Shown here piece after piece: positions 1-13,517 of a stretch of 64,000 nucleotides of DNA. The notes under the pieces were generated by a model. That model worked only from the letters and a program-made list of their open reading frames with translations. It was not told the DNA's origin and made no database searches. The DNA comes from Typha latifolia (taxonomy: Eukaryota; Streptophyta; Magnoliopsida; Poales; Typhaceae): the NCBI GenBank assembly GCA_019914945.1, contig CM034102.1, positions 10,467,501 to 10,531,500 on the forward strand. The letters are read 5' to 3'. Each line of letters begins with the position of its first letter. The first letter of the stretch is position 1. The position numbers and the translations under genes were made by a program.

Positions 1-1199
1 ATACAATAATATAATTAAAATATATGTACATAAAATAACTAACTATAATTCAACTATTTGGCAATTACTACATTTACTTAACTAGCTACTGATCATACAT
101 ATAATAATCGTTATCCATAAATATAAAAATAATTATTTGAGCTCAGCATTTTATTGCATATAAAATAATATATAATAATAATAAGGTGCTAGAAACACAT
201 TGCATATTCAAATATATTAAATATATGCATGTATAAGCATACATAAACATTGATAGAAACTTATATAATTTAATTATTTTTAATAAAACTAACTATATAA
301 AATATAAGATTATTATCAAAATGATTACATGCATTAATCTAATAAACAATGGCTAAACTATATATAATCATATGCAAGTGTTTATAACTATAATTAATAA
401 ATTATTATACTAAAATACTTAGCTAATACTTATACTAGTGAGTATAAATTATCAAAATAATCTACCATCTAGACAAACTGATTTACCTAAATTTTAGAAA
501 CTAAATCATATAATTAATGTAACAAATTAAAAGGGAGCAATTCCCTTGTCATAGTGCTGGGCTCGGCACTGTCTGCTACAGTGCTAGGCCGAGCCCAGCA
601 CTGTTGCAGAAGGGGGAATAGCTGAGGTAGAAGAAGAAGAAGAAAGAAGAAGAAGAAGAAGAAAGAAGAAGAAGAAGAAGAAAGAAGAAGAAGAAAGGAG
701 AAGAAGAAAGAAAGAAAAGAAGAAGAAGAAGAAGAAGAAGAAGAAGAAGAAGAAGAAGAAGAAGAAGAAGAAGAAGAAGAAGAAGAAGAAGAAGAGAAGA
801 GAAGAGAAGGAGAAGGAGAAGGGAGAGGGAGTGAACCTGGGCTGGCGGGGAGGGGCTCGGCTGCTGTTGGCCAGCCAACGGCCGACCTCTCGCCGACTGC
901 TCAGCTACGACAAGCCCGAGCTCAAGGCAAGAAAGAGAGAGGGAGAAAGAGAGAGGAAGAAAAGGAAAGAGAGGGGGAGTGAGAGACCTCACTGGCGGCG
1001 GCGGCTCCAGGAAAGGTGTCGGCAATGAGAGAAAGGAGTGCGAGAGAGAGAGAGAGAGAAAGAGACGGTGGAGGGGAAAAGGGTGGCAGCGCTGGGGCCC
1101 ACCACGGCCAGCTGGTCGCAGCGAGTTCGCTGCAGCAGCGGTAGTGGGCGTGTGGCGAGGCCACCTTTTTTTCTTTATAACCCTACTTGGGTTTTTACA
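1..1199 (+). mobile_element. 3' part of a ~3.2-kb noncoding LTR-like unit (copy A)
   Basis: A+T-rich DNA (to about 530) is followed by a GAA/GA purine block and a G+C-rich tail with repeated GGCCAGC words. The same order recurs at 4,760-6,105 and 6,900-8,179. The phrase around 838-925 (CTGGCGGGGAGGG..., TTGGCCAGCCAACGGCC, CTCTCGCCGAC) is nearly identical at 5,604-5,700 and similar at 7,650-7,740. The copy appears to end at TTGGGTTTTTACA (~1,199), comparable with the GGGTTGTTACA end of the complete copy at 6,105. The left part lies outside the window. Long open frames here are low-complexity Ser/Leu or Arg/Glu translations of the purine block and are not genes. Confidence 0.6.
629..813 (+). 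repeat. GAA/GAAA microsatellite
   Basis: About 185 bp of almost pure GAA repeats with occasional GAAA interruptions, followed by a GAGA-type stretch. It is the expanded form of the purine block that sits at the same place in the other copies of the unit (from about 5,516 and 7,549). Confidence 0.9.
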
Positions 1200-1868
1200 G
1201 GATGGCTCTTTGGTCTACCCCTTAATGTTCACCTCAAATGACAAAGACTTTTCCTCGAAAGGGGGATGCAACATGCAAATCTAGATGAGGTAGATCAAGA
1301 GGCTCTTTTGGAGTAAAGGTATGAGAAGAGTTCCGAGGCTGGTTGGTGGAGCTCATAACTCAAGATTGTCACTTAGAATGCATCTCATTGAGTTTATTAT
1401 TTCTCTTTTTTTCTTTAACTTTTTTAAAAAAGACTATTTATCGGAATTTGCAATAAAAACATGGTAGATTTTTTATTTTTATAACTCAAACTCATTTTCG
1501 GTTTCCATTGTAGATGAGGCATAAACCTTTTTTTTTCCTTTCAACTTTGCCATTTGTACAATAGGATGGTTGGACAGTTGAAAAGACTACAATTAATGAG
1601 TTTAAATAGAAAATTGATTTTTCCTTTTCATAATTAAGAAGGAAATATGATTTTTGGGGGGATATCCATCATTCCTATTGTCTGTTATCTTCTAAATAGG
1701 TTTAGAGTTTTTGCTCCATCAATTGTGTGCTTCAGAAATCTCATCTAGGGTTTTCATTAAAAGTTGTTCTTCATCACCAAGAAGCAAGCAAGATCTTCCA
1801 CTCTATTATTTTGACTAGTTGTCTTGCATTCTCATTGTCAATATTGTTCACTCATTTAGCCGTGTGAA
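1200..1868. other. Spacer between two LTR-like units
   Basis: Moderately A+T-rich sequence with T-runs at about 1,400-1,430 and 1,530. I see no gene or clear repeat. It separates the end of copy A from the start of copy B. Confidence 0.4.
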
Positions 1869-2942
1869 TATAACGCCCCCACTCGGCATGGGCACGTACA
1901 CGTGCACACCCACGCACCCACACAGCATGCGCGCACACGACAGGTCGGACGGGGCTCGTTGCGCAGAGATACACTTGTACTCAACATAATCCATCTCAAA
2001 AATCAATCATACTATTAACCAAATAAACTGGTTAACGTATGAATATCCAAGCCCACAACAATCATATTAGACAGCTATATAATCTAGCAGGGCTCACATA
2101 GGCCACGATAAACCATCAAGATACAACTAAAATCACTAATACATGAGTACACTATAATTCGACCTGTATTATATACATCCTTGTCTAAACAATAGAGTAC
2201 AAATATCAAATAATGGTACAACTCAATATTTGGATAAATTATCTTCTATATCATCTTACATCTATAGCTCACCTCATTTTTTTTCTAAAAATATCTCCTC
2301 AGGATATCTCAAGTCACTGTCATGAAACAGAATATCTAGGGGTTAGAAAAGAAATAAAAAGAGTCATGAGCAAAAGGCTCAGTGAATAGACCTACCCTGA
2401 ATTAGTGATGCCAAACAAAGAGGAAATCATGTACTGAATAATATAAATCAGAAAGAGCATCATATCATGAATGAGTATATGAATGTGTCCTCAATAATAC
2501 ATAAATAAAATATAGATATCATGTCATAACTGATAAAAGTATATAATTCTCGATAATGAATAAACATATCACTAGATATTATATCATAACTGATAAAGGT
2601 ATATAATTCTCGATAATAAATAAACATATCTCCATATCATATCATCATCATAACTCTCTTAATATGACACATATGATGCATGATGACCATGACCATGTTA
2701 TGACACCAAATGCACTCACATATGATGCATAATGACCACTTGAAAATCAGGTATATCAAATGATAATGAAATCATATGCATTTTTCAACATCACCATCAT
2801 CATTGACATCTCAATATAATTTCATTATACTAGACTACTGTGCATAGTCAACACCCGGTACCAGATCTCAACATCCTGCCCGTATGCTCAAAGTATACCC
2901 TGCCATACACTAAGAGTATCTCAATCATAATCATACCCTGCC

Positions 2943-5900
2943 TGTAATGCCCCCACTCGGCACGGGCACATGCACGCCCACGCCCACGCGGTGCCTATGA
3001 TAAGTCAAGCAAGGTCGGTCACGCATAGATACTCTCATGTACACATATAATCATGACATAATTAAATAAAACTTGCTAACATATCCATGATCACATAATC
3101 CATCACCAGATAAATCATACTATTAACCAATATAAACCTGTTAACATATGAATGTCCCCGTCCACAATAATATACATTAAACCATTACATAATCTGACAG
3201 GACCCACACAGGCCACAACAAACCATCAAGATACAAGTAAAATGACTAGTACAATAGTACACCATGATTCGACCTCTATCATACAAATCATCGTCTAATA
3301 CAAAAGAGTACAAATATCAAATACTAGTACAACTCAATTTCTATATAAACTATCATCTATATCGTCTTGTATCTATAGCTTACCTCATCTTTGCTCTAAA
3401 ATATCTCATCAGGGTATCTCAAGGCGATATCACGTACTATAATATCTGTGGGGGTTAAAAAGAAAGAAATAAATAGAGTCATGAGCAAAAGGCTCAGTGA
3501 ATAGATCTTACCCCGAATCAGTGATGCCAAACAGAGAGTAAATCATATACTGGATAATATGAATCAGCAAGAGCATCATGTCATGAATGAGTATATGAAT
3601 GTATCCTTAATAATATATAAATAAAAATTAGATAGCATGTCGTAACTGATAAGAAGTATATAATCCTTGACAATGAGTAAACAGATCTCCATGTTATATA
3701 CTATCATCACAACTATCTCTCAAATATGACACATGATGCATGCCGACCATGACCATGCTATGATATCAAATGCAACCATATATGATTCATATTGATCACT
3801 CGATAATTAGGTAACCCGATGATAATAAAATCATATGCATTTCTCAACATCACAATCATCACCGACATCTTGGTATAATATCATCATACTAGACCACTGT
3901 GCATAGTCAACACCCGGTACCCGGTCTCAACATCATGTTCGAAGGCTCAGAGCATACTCCGCCACCCGCAAGAGTATCTCAAATATAATCATACCCCACC
4001 ACCTGCTATGGTATCAACATCCATCCAAACCGGACACCCACATAGTTGATAGAAACTTCGTGAGGATAACTCGCCACATATACCCTAGCGAACGACATGT
4101 GTTTGATTGTTTGTGCGCATAGACTTAACTGACCTCGGACATGGGCCACGAGATATCGCATATCAGCGACCATAATCATCACTCCAGGCACCCCTAACCC
4201 TGGTGCCTACTCGGGTATCCTCACGCTTTCTATCAACTATCCTATCAATCACATTTCATGCTTTCCTTCTAAATGCCAGATCACATGCATATATTCAGTA
4301 CGATAATGAGTCAATGCATAGCAGGAATTTAGGTAGAACAGGAATCAAGAGAAAAATGATGCAATGTAGACTCCAACCATGTACCTAATACATGCATACT
4401 CCTGCTAGTCTATCACATACACATTCATACTAGAAATCACTCCGACACAAAGTCATAATAGTATAATCATCTCTAATCATCTCTATTTATCATCACCATA
4501 CTCATATCCAAGATCAGCATAATTCTATGCATGATAAAAATATGCTCGACTATAATCATCTCTATATACATATAATCATGCTGGATGCCAAAATATGCAT
4601 GTACATAATATATACTATAACCTAATTTGAGAAAGACATCTAGGGGATAAGACTACTCATAGTCTGATTAGAAGACAAACCACGTATCTCTCACGTCCGT
4701 CAGTCAAACATCAACTCATCGTCAAGGTCCACAGGGTCTCACATAATAGGGTTCGGGATCTAAAAATATTTAAGTAGTATGATGTTAGCCGTTTATCTAT
4801 TTAGAATTAATTCAATTATAATATAAATGTTTATTAGGTTTAGAATCACTTCTCTTTATTTTTTATTACATAACTAGGTCTATATTATAGATACGATTCA
4901 AATATTATAATTATATTATTATCATAAAATATTAGTTATAACGTAAGGAGAAGAGGTCCGTTTCCTTTTATATGAGAGTATTTCTAAATATATAATTATA
5001 AAATAAAATAAAAGGCTAAATAACTATAAGTATAGACAAGGTTTAATTATAATTAAATTTATAATTCATACACTATCTTGATTAATTAGGGACAATGCAG
5101 TTTTTACTCGATAAAATAATAAATAAATTACTAAATAAGCTTAGTATTTTATTTGTTGCTGAATAATCATAAAATTAATAGAAATACTTAAAATATATAT
5201 GATGAGGGTATTAGAATATAAATCTAATAATTATAATTTACAAATCTATCTATTAATCTAATAGATATATAAATAAATAAATATAAGTATTACCTATATT
5301 TATACCTAATTAATCATTAATTATAAAAATTATCATTAATAAAATTATATTGAAGAATATATAATATTATTAAAATAGTTAATGTCTAAATAATCTATTT
5401 GCATTAATTAAGGAAAAAATACCTAAATAAATATTATAAATAAATAAAATAAATAATTAATTAATTAAATAAATTCTGCCATAAGTGCTGGGCCGAAGAA
5501 GGAGAAGAAGTCGAGGAAGAAGAAGAAAGAAAAGAAAGAAAGAAGGAAGAAGAAGAAGAAGAGAAGAGAAGAGAAGAAGGAAGATGAGGGAGGTGCGGAC
5601 CCGTGCTGGCGGGGAGGGCACCAGTCGCTGTTGGCCAGCCAACGGCCGGCCTCTCGCCGACAACTCGGCTCCAATGAGCCTGAGCTCGAGGCAAGAAAGA
5701 GAGAGGGAGAGAGATAGAAATAGAGAGAGGAAGAAAAGGAAAGAGAAGGGGAATAAGGGGTCTCACCGGCAGCGGCGACTTCAGGGGAGGTGGTGGCGGG
5801 CCGACGTCGGCAACGAGGAGAGGAAGCAGTGCGAAAGAGAGTGGAGATAGAGTGGAGTGAGAGAGACCGAGAGAGAGATAAATAGAGAGAGATTTAAAGA

Positions 5901-6105
5901 GAGAGAAAGGGAGGCGGTGGAAGAGGGGTAGTGGCAGCGCCGGGGCCCGCCGCGGCCAGCTGGCCGCAGCCGATTGGCTACGGCTGCGGCAGTGGGCGCG
6001 TGGTGCCCCCACCACGCAAGCTGCATGGGCACGAGGCTGGCCATAGTGTGGCCGACCACGTCGTGCCCAAAAATTAAATATTTTTTTTTGGTTTGGGTTG
6101 TTACA
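2943..6105 (+). mobile_element. Nested ~3.16-kb LTR-like unit (copy C), probable solo LTR
   Basis: Complete copy with ends TGTAATGCCCC and GGTTGTTACA (5' TG, 3' CA, short TGTAA/TTACA inverted termini). It is flanked by CTGCC (2,938-2,942) and CTACC (6,106-6,110), a 5-bp target-site duplication with one mismatch. The flanking sequences on both sides join into an uninterrupted copy of the same family. No reading frame with a retroelement domain is present and no second LTR is seen inside. A solo LTR of a long-LTR gypsy-like family fits best; a non-autonomous element without internal LTRs is the alternative. The transcriptional direction is not determined. Confidence 0.7.
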
Positions 6106-7737
6106 CTACCATACGCTAAGGATATCTCAACCATAATCATGCCTTGCTATACACTAAAGGTATATTAAAATCCATCCAGATCGAGTACCCCACTAGTTAA
6201 TAGAAATCACATAAGGGTAACTCGCCACACACATGCCTTGATGAACGATAAGTATCCGATTGTATGTGCACACAGACTCAATTGACCTCGGACGTGAGTC
6301 ACGAGATCGTATATCAGTGACCATAATCATCAATCCAGGCACTCTTAACCCTGGCGCCTACTCAGATATCCATATGCTTTTTCTATTAACTTTCCTATCA
6401 ATGAGATTTGTACATTTTCTTCTATATGATAGATCACGCGTATATATCTATTACTATAACAAGTCATGCATATCAGAAATTTAGGTGGTAAGAAAGTCAA
6501 GAGAAAAATAATACAATACAATCTCAAATCATACATCTATCACATGCATACTCATGTTAGTCTATTAGATGCATACTCATGCTAAAGATCATCTCGACAT
6601 AATATCATAACAATTTAATCATCTCCAACCATCTCTGTATATCACCAGGATACTCATATCCTAGATTAGTTTAATCAAATGAATGATAAAATATGCTCGA
6701 TTGCAATCATCTCTAGATAAAGTCATATAATTATGTTTGAGGCCAAAATATGCATATATATAATTATATAATATATCCTAATTTGAGAAAGACATCTAGG
6801 GGATAAGACTACTCACCTCTGGATCGAAGACACAACTCACGTATCCTTCACATCCGGCAACCGAGGGGCAACTCGTCCTAATAGGGTCCACGAGACCTCA
6901 CATAAGGGGTTTGGGATCTGAAAATATTTAAGTAACATGAAGTTAGCCATTCATCTAATTAAAATCCATTTATGTAAAATATGATGATTTATTAAGTTTT
7001 TAGAATTTCTACTTATCTTTATAACTAGCTAGAATTTTAATTATAAATAAAAATAAAAATATAGATAAAAATTAATTATAATTAAATTGTGGTTCTCAGT
7101 CTATCTTGATTAATTAGGGACTATGTAGTCATTACTTTATAAAATAATAAATAAATAAATAAATAAGCCTAGTATTTTATTTGTTATAAAATAATAATAT
7201 ATAATAAATTATTAGAATTACTTAAAATGTATCTCACAAGAATATTAGTATATAAATCTGATAATTATAATTTAACAAATCTATCTATTAATCTAATAGA
7301 GATACAAATAAATAAATATAAGTATTACCTATATTTATAACTAATTAATCATTAATTATACAAATTATAATTATAATAATCATATTGAAGAATATATATT
7401 ATTATTAAAATAATTAATGTCTAAATAATCTATTTGCATTAATTAAGAAGGAAATAACTAAATAAATAACATGAATAAAATAAAATAAAATAAATAAATA
7501 AATAAAACATTGCCACCAATGCTGGGCTCAGCCAACACTGCCCTGTGCAGAAAGAGAAGGAGAAGAAGCTGAGGAAGAAGAAGAAGAAAGGAAGAAGAAA
7601 GAAGAAAGAAGAAGAAGAACAGGAGAAGAATAGGAGAAGAATAGGAGGGGACCGAGCCGGTGAGGAGGGGGCTTGGTCGCTGTTGACCAGCCAGTGGCCG
7701 GCCTCTCGTCGGCGGCTCGGTTTCGGTGAACCCGAGA

Positions 7738-7976
7738 GTGAGAGAGAGAGAGAGAAAGAGAGAAAGAGAAGGGAGGAGAGGAGAGAGAGAGGAAAAGAAG
7801 CTCATCTTGGCCACTGTGGCGACTATGGCAGCAGCGGCGGTTTGACAGCGGTAATAGTGTGAGAGAGAGAGAGAAAAAAAGAGAGTTTAAGAGAGAGGAG
7901 AGAGAAAGGCCGTAAGAGAGAGAGAGGGGAGAGAAATAAAAGAGAGAGAGGGGAGAGAAATAAAAGAGAGAGAGGT
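7738..7976 (+). repeat. GA-rich block of copy B
   Basis: Runs of GAGAGA with GAAA interruptions, including two near-identical tandem segments with GAAATAAAAGAGAGAGAGGG at about 7,934-7,973. It is part of the purine block shared by the family. Confidence 0.8.
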
Positions 7977-8179
7977 AGTGGGGGGTTGGCGGTGGTTGCG
8001 ATGGCACTGGGCCCGCCACAGCCAGCTGGCCACAACCGGTTGGCTGCGGCGACGCTAGGGGGTGCATGGCACCCCTATGCCACACCCATTTGCATGGGCA
8101 CGAGGCTGGCCACAGTTCGTGCCCATAACAGATTTGTTTATTTTTAAATTTTTTTTAATTTTAAGGATATGTTATTACA

Positions 8180-9954
8180 TTATGTATTAGGTGTTAATTT
8201 TGATATTTAGTAACGTTGTAATTCTTTGTAATTCTTTTTAATTCATTTTTCTCCTAAGTTTTTCTTCAAGTTCATTGTTTTTTTTTCGTCTTTCATAGTA
8301 AAGAAAAAAACAACTAGTTATATTATATATACCCATTTTGTTGTGGGACCATTTATTGAGAAAACTCTCTTAATTTTGTTGTGGGACCAATTTGTTTTAG
8401 GGCTTTTTTATTGTTAAAAATATTAGGACCAGTAGTTTATATAGTTATAACTTGCAAGGGATTACTAGTGACTGTAAGTTGCAATCACAGTTGTAATGTT
8501 GCTTTCATAATTAAATTACCAAAGTTGCCACAGTAACTTTGGTTTCACAATTGACAAAATTGCAGTTATTATTTGCATTTTAATTACCAAATGAAGTTTT
8601 ATTACAAATTCGTTGTTGTTGAGTTGGTGGTATAACCTCTTAAAAATTTATGTGAGACGTATAATTTGTGTGTTTGTATACTTATAACCCCGTTGACTGT
8701 TTGAAATTTTATATTCTCATGATTTGTATAGATAATTTAAATTTATCTAATGATAAAGACTAGGAAGAGAGATTTCACTTATCGTGCTAAAGTTAAGAAG
8801 CATGAATTGATAAAATTTTAGCCAAGTCAGATTCCTCCACCAAAGAGAAAGGAGGACTTTGGTGCAAAGTCTATAACATTCCTTTTATAAAGAGATATTA
8901 TATTTATGGAATAACAATAGTGAGAAAGCAAATAAGGGTTGTGTTAGTGAAGCTGTCATCTTTGGACAATGAAAAGACATTACGAACCAGATCTAGAATG
9001 ATCCATTAGTAGGATGATCCTAAGATTTTGATGGTAATCTTGCAAGTCTCGAATCTAATAGCTTTAGAATAAAGTCAATTAGAGATATAAATAGAAAGTT
9101 ATGGCTAAAATAATAAGCAAAGTTAAAACGGGATAGAAATAGAAAAAACTAATATTGCGGAGGATGTTGGAGAGTGGCGAAGGACGTTGGAGAGTGGCGG
9201 ACGACTGTGGGATGGTAGTGGTCGGCCGTATGAGTTAGTGGCTTTTGGAGGTAAATAGTGGCTACGATTTGAAGGTGGAGATAAGTAGGTTTAATAATAA
9301 AATTATTTATTACAAAGTTAATTAATCTTGTGCATGGCATGCTTATGTAAACTTTATCTTTTGTAAATTCTTCCTCCCATTCAGATTACTCAAGAGGAAA
9401 AATGAATGATTAAAGATTAGATCGTAGCTCAAGTTAAACTCTATTGAGAATACAATTTGTACGCGTTGAGAAACGAAAAAAAAAATCTAAGTATAGATTG
9501 AGTTGTAGGCTAAATTGTTTGTATTAGATTATTAATAAAATTATAAATTACAGATATACAAAATTATTTTATTCAGTAGTGATCCATCTTAGAAATTCCT
9601 AGCAAGCAAGAATCATCCATCTGCAAGTTATTTAAAGTTGTGAATGATTTAAAAAGTAGAACATATGAGATGGATGATTTGAAGAGAAGGATGAGCAAAA
9701 TGGAACAAGAAATATGGAATTGAAGGCCGAAACATCAAATTGAGGAGACGTTTTCACGAGAAAAAAAAATGAGAAGGCTGTTGGGATTGGTCAAGTAGTA
9801 CTTAGTCCATAAATGAATCTTCTTTCTATTGTTTAGTGGATCGGTTCACCTGTTGAGTCAATTATCATGGACCTAAATGAGATGTTCAGACTTACATGCT
9901 TTGCAACAGACCCACCATTGTTCAGTTACCTAGCGAGCATTTATTGATGGAGGA
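8180..9954. other. Unrecognised A+T-rich sequence
   Basis: No gene, structural RNA or recognisable element domain. A short duplication of TTTTGTTGTGGGACCA occurs at about 8,336 and 8,378. A stretch from about 8,750 to 8,900 could be an eroded reading frame, but I can assign nothing to it. Confidence 0.4.
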
Positions 9955-10345
9955 AAATGAAGTAGAAAAGAAAGAGAATAAGGAAGAGGAAGAGAAGGAA
10001 GAGAAGGGATGAAAAGAGGAAAAGAGAAGGAAGAGAAGGGATGGGAAGAGGAAAAGGAGAAGGAAGATAAGGGAAGAAGAGAAAGATAAAGAAGAAATGT
10101 GAGGGTTAGAGAGAAAAGATAAGGGAAGGGAAGAGGAGAAAGATAAGGAAGATAAGGGAGGAGAAAAGAGGAAGGAGAAGGGATGGGAAGAAAGAAAAGA
10201 GAAGAAAAAGAAGGGAGGGGAAGAGAAGAAATAGAAGGAAGATAAGGAAGGGGAAGAGATAGTTGACAAGGAAGAAAATGGAGTTGAATAGAGGAAAGAT
10301 AGGAAAGAGAATGAAGAAAAATGGAGGGGAAGAGAATAAAGAAAC
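9955..10345 (+). repeat. ~390-bp imperfect polypurine tract
   Basis: Almost uninterrupted G/A on the plus strand, built from degenerate GGAAGAGAAGG and GAAAAG words and unlike the strict GAA repeat at 629-813. The complementary open frames are Ser/Phe/Leu-rich and follow only from the composition. Confidence 0.85.
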
Positions 10346-11118
10346 ATCTAATCAATAAGTATCGAAAACTAATTTGCCTTTCGTGGACTTAGAATTTAGT
10401 GGCACAATGAGGAAAGTCCATGATGTTTGCAAATCAGATCCATTAATTATTGTCGAACTTATTTAATCGATAAATAATATTCTCTATAGCAAATGGGAAA
10501 TTCCTTTGGGAGACAAAGCTAGCAAATAAATGAAAGTATATTCTAAACAAAAAGAAAAGTGTCATATTTGTTTATTCTAGAAACTAATTTTTAACAAAAG
10601 ATGACAGATGTTTGATTAAATTGATGCTTTCATTTCCTAATATTGGGTCCCTCTTTGGAAAGATAATCAAGCAATAGTAGAGAAGTATCTTTCTCTATTA
10701 ATTAATTATAAACTAATTGATGATAAAGTGATCAATTCTTTCACTAGAATTTGTTTCTACCGGTAATTATATTCTAATTTATACAATTATAGTATATTTT
10801 CATCAACATTTCTTGATCAAGGGGTTCAAGTGTAGATGACTCGAGTTTGAAAATTATCCAGTAGAACTTAAGAATTCAAAGTATTAGTTCATCCCTATTC
10901 ACAATTGTAACTATTGAGATCTTTTAGTGGTTGTAGTGAGATATTTACATAAGTGGAAGGGCATTCATTATAATTCTCTACAGACATTAAATATGCATAG
11001 GCCGCAAGAAAAATAATGAATTTATTTTTTACATCATTTACTTAAGTGTTTGTAGTGAGATATTTAAATAATTGAATTATATATTTAGCTAGGATGGGTC
11101 AACAAGCTGATGTGTAGT
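10346..11118. other. Unrecognised A+T-rich sequence
   Basis: A+T-rich DNA without identifiable coding or repeat structure, ending at the target-site duplication of the solo LTR at 11,119. Confidence 0.4.
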
Positions 11119-11997
11119 TGATAAGGCTACAAAACAATTCTTTCAATATCTGAATTTATTGTAGAAAGCAGTCCACGCAACCAAGGAAAAATATTCACCA
11201 CTTTCAAGATCTGAATTTCTTGTAGAAAGCAGTCCACGCAATCAAGGAAAAATATTCACCAAATATTTTCCCGTAGTCAAAAATTATGAAACTAAGTTTA
11301 ATTGATCCGTAACTTCTTGATCTACGTTTTTTGTATTTACACCCTTCGTAGATTCTCACTACAATTGGGAACGAAATTATACTTTAGTGCGGATGATGGT
11401 GGTGGTGATGGGTAGAGTGGATGTTAAGGTTATGGATGATAATGAAGATAAGGGTGGATGGGTCATGTCGTTTAAGTGAGTAAGAGGAAGGGGAAGAAGT
11501 GGTCGAGATCCCAAAGAAAGAGGGAGGACTCAATAAACAAGAGAGATTAGAAGTTAGGAGAGACATTGCCAATGATAGGGGTGGTAGGTTGGTGAAGAGG
11601 AAGGAGAGAGATTAGGGTAGAGAGAATAGAGAGAAGATAAGAGGCAAAAAATCAATAATTCAATAGCATAATAATTTTGGCTGCCATCCACACCTTTATA
11701 GAGGCTAGCCAACAAGCCAAAATAATAATTATTAACCCTAATTCTAGAAGATTCCCGCCAATCGTGTTCGAACGCGCTCGATCGTGTTCGAACGCACAAA
11801 AGACATTCTTTATATGTGTGAACGCGATGTAGGCGTTCGAACGCGCCCGACTGCGTTCGAACGCATATTTTGTATTATTTGTTTTTGCGAATCTAATGCA
11901 TGCGTTCGCAAGGGCGTTCGAATATGACTACATGAATTTTATTTTAATAAAAATAAACAACTAGTGTAATAAGAAAAGACCCTAACTAAATGTATCA
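11119..11997 (-). mobile_element. Solo LTR of the gypsy family, minus strand
   Basis: Matches the LTRs of gypsy elements 1 and 2 in inverse orientation. On the minus strand it begins TGATACATTTAGTTAGGG and ends GTAGCCTTATCA. It shares the CTATAAA-type TATA region (CCTTTATAGAGG at about 11,695 on plus), the TTCGAACGC cluster (11,765-11,935) and the downstream CCATCACCACCACCATC region. Flanks are GTAGT (11,114-11,118) and GTACT (11,998-12,002), a 5-bp target-site duplication with one mismatch. No internal region remains, which is expected after LTR-LTR recombination. The terminus has no extra primer-site-like repeats. Confidence 0.88.
11141..11262 (-). repeat. 61-bp tandem duplication inside the solo LTR
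   Basis: Two copies (11,141-11,201 and 11,202-11,262) begin TTTCAA(T/G)ATCTGAATTT and contain GTAGAAAGCAGTCCACGCAA. The other LTRs of the family have a single copy of this segment. Confidence 0.85.
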
Positions 11998-13517
11998 GTA
12001 CTTGAGCTTTGCAAATATATGGTATCCTTTATAGAGAGGTGGTGAAGGAAGAAAATCATACTAGGGATCGAAAGCTATTTAAATCCAATTGCTCAAAACA
12101 AAAAAAAAATTCATAAGTGCATTTAGGAAGTATAATGTAAGTCATTCTTCAAATCATAACTAATTCATATTTCGGTCGATTGTTCGATATTTATAAGAGC
12201 TTATATTAACCATATCCACCGAGGCTAAAAAATTGGTTTTACATAGGAAGACATTGCTAGACTTAAGGTTGAGATGTGCATTATTATTGTTAGGAAAGAG
12301 AATTCCAAGGTGTCGTTGATGTTAAAGGATTTTGTTCAGCATGACTCTACATGATTATTATTTGTATCTGCATGTTAACTATATTTCATACAGTTTTAAT
12401 AAGAATGACATTAATGATAAGTAAAAAAATTTTAGAATTAGAAGAACAAATAGACAAGAATTGTGAATTTCATAATAATAACAACAAAATTTGGTAATAT
12501 AATATTAAAATATATAATAAAAAGAACAAAAGTTGTTATTATAATTGCGAAGATGATTTTATAGAGATGAGGTGAATAATAATTGCTAATTACGTAATAA
12601 AACTACAAAATTTGTTAATATATATTTATGAACAGGTAAGAAGCAATATGAAATAAGATAAATATATTGCCAGCCTTTTCCTCCTGGAAGGATTAGACCG
12701 ACAAATAGATCGGCTCAGATGAAGGGGAGGGAAAATGTTCATTGAGCCTTGAAAGAAAGTGAATCTCGACTCCTCACACCTCATCTGTTTTATTCAGTGG
12801 CTTATCATATAGAGTTGTTGGATGTAGGTTTTGAGCCTTGAAAATGTTCTTTTGGTACTCTTGGATAACTTTGTGTAGGACATGCCTTGCCTATTGTAAT
12901 TTACTTGTATGATAGCAATTCAATTTTGAGATGTGAGGAGCAGTTGTTGTTGACATGTGGAAGCCATGCATGGAACTTCGTGATTATCTTGACATGCATC
13001 TCCAATTATGGGATTTGAATCTGTTCGTTCTCAATGTTCCAACATATGGTTTTCATTGATTCATAGCTTGCCATGTTGGATTCATTCGCGTGTTCTTGAG
13101 TATCAAGTTATACATTATTTTTTTGAAATATTTTGATAAGTTTTGAATTTATCTCTTGAGAAAAAAGATGATACTATGTTGTAAATGTGGTTGTGTAGCT
13201 CATTTTAGATTAAATTGAAGATTAGATTTCGTTCAAGTACTAGATGAGGTTTCATCTTTTAAGGCCTGAGGCTGAGAAGTTAAATTTGAGCGTCAGGTCC
13301 AGGTGAAAAACTTAGCTATGCTTTCCCAACTAAATATTACCGATAGTTATTAATGATTTTTGTGGAGTTAGACCCCTAAATCTGATGGGTTCGCAACCTA
13401 AAATCTGTGATCGTGTGCCATTGATGTGGAGTGGTGAGTTAACCCCAACGAATTAATCTAGGCTTTGATAAAACATAGAAAATTTTGGGTTGAAATTTTA
13501 TTTATAGTGGATGGAGT
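11998..13517. other. Unrecognised sequence
   Basis: A+T-rich DNA without a supported gene. Small A/T-rich stretches at 12,400-12,660 and moderately complex sequence at 12,660-13,500 show no domain I recognise. Confidence 0.4.

Larger units (their letters stand above)
1869..8179 (+). mobile_element. LTR-like unit copy B, split by a nested copy
   Basis: The unit occupies 1,869-2,942 and 6,106-8,179. It starts TATAACGCCCCCACTCGG, against TGTAATGCCCCCACTCGG in the nested copy, and ends ATGTTATTACA. The first part (to about 2,942) matches 2,943-4,000 at an offset of about 1.07 kb, sharing ACTATTAACC, AACCATCAAGATACAA and CACCCGGTACC. The second part matches 3,960-6,105 at an offset of about 2.13 kb. 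No coding domain is visible. I could not find a convincing target-site duplication for this copy. The length without the insertion is about 3.15 kb, the same as the nested copy. Confidence 0.7.

Noticed and set aside
576..1025. Leu/Ser-rich open frames, and similar ones at 5,461-6,015, 7,458-8,085 and 9,922-10,355
   Set aside because: They translate GAA/GA low-complexity DNA on the opposite strand and have no other protein-like property.
1864..8184. Target-site duplication for outer copy B
   Set aside because: GTGAA on the left and TTATG on the right do not match, so either the ends have decayed or the boundary is misplaced. I report the element without a duplication.
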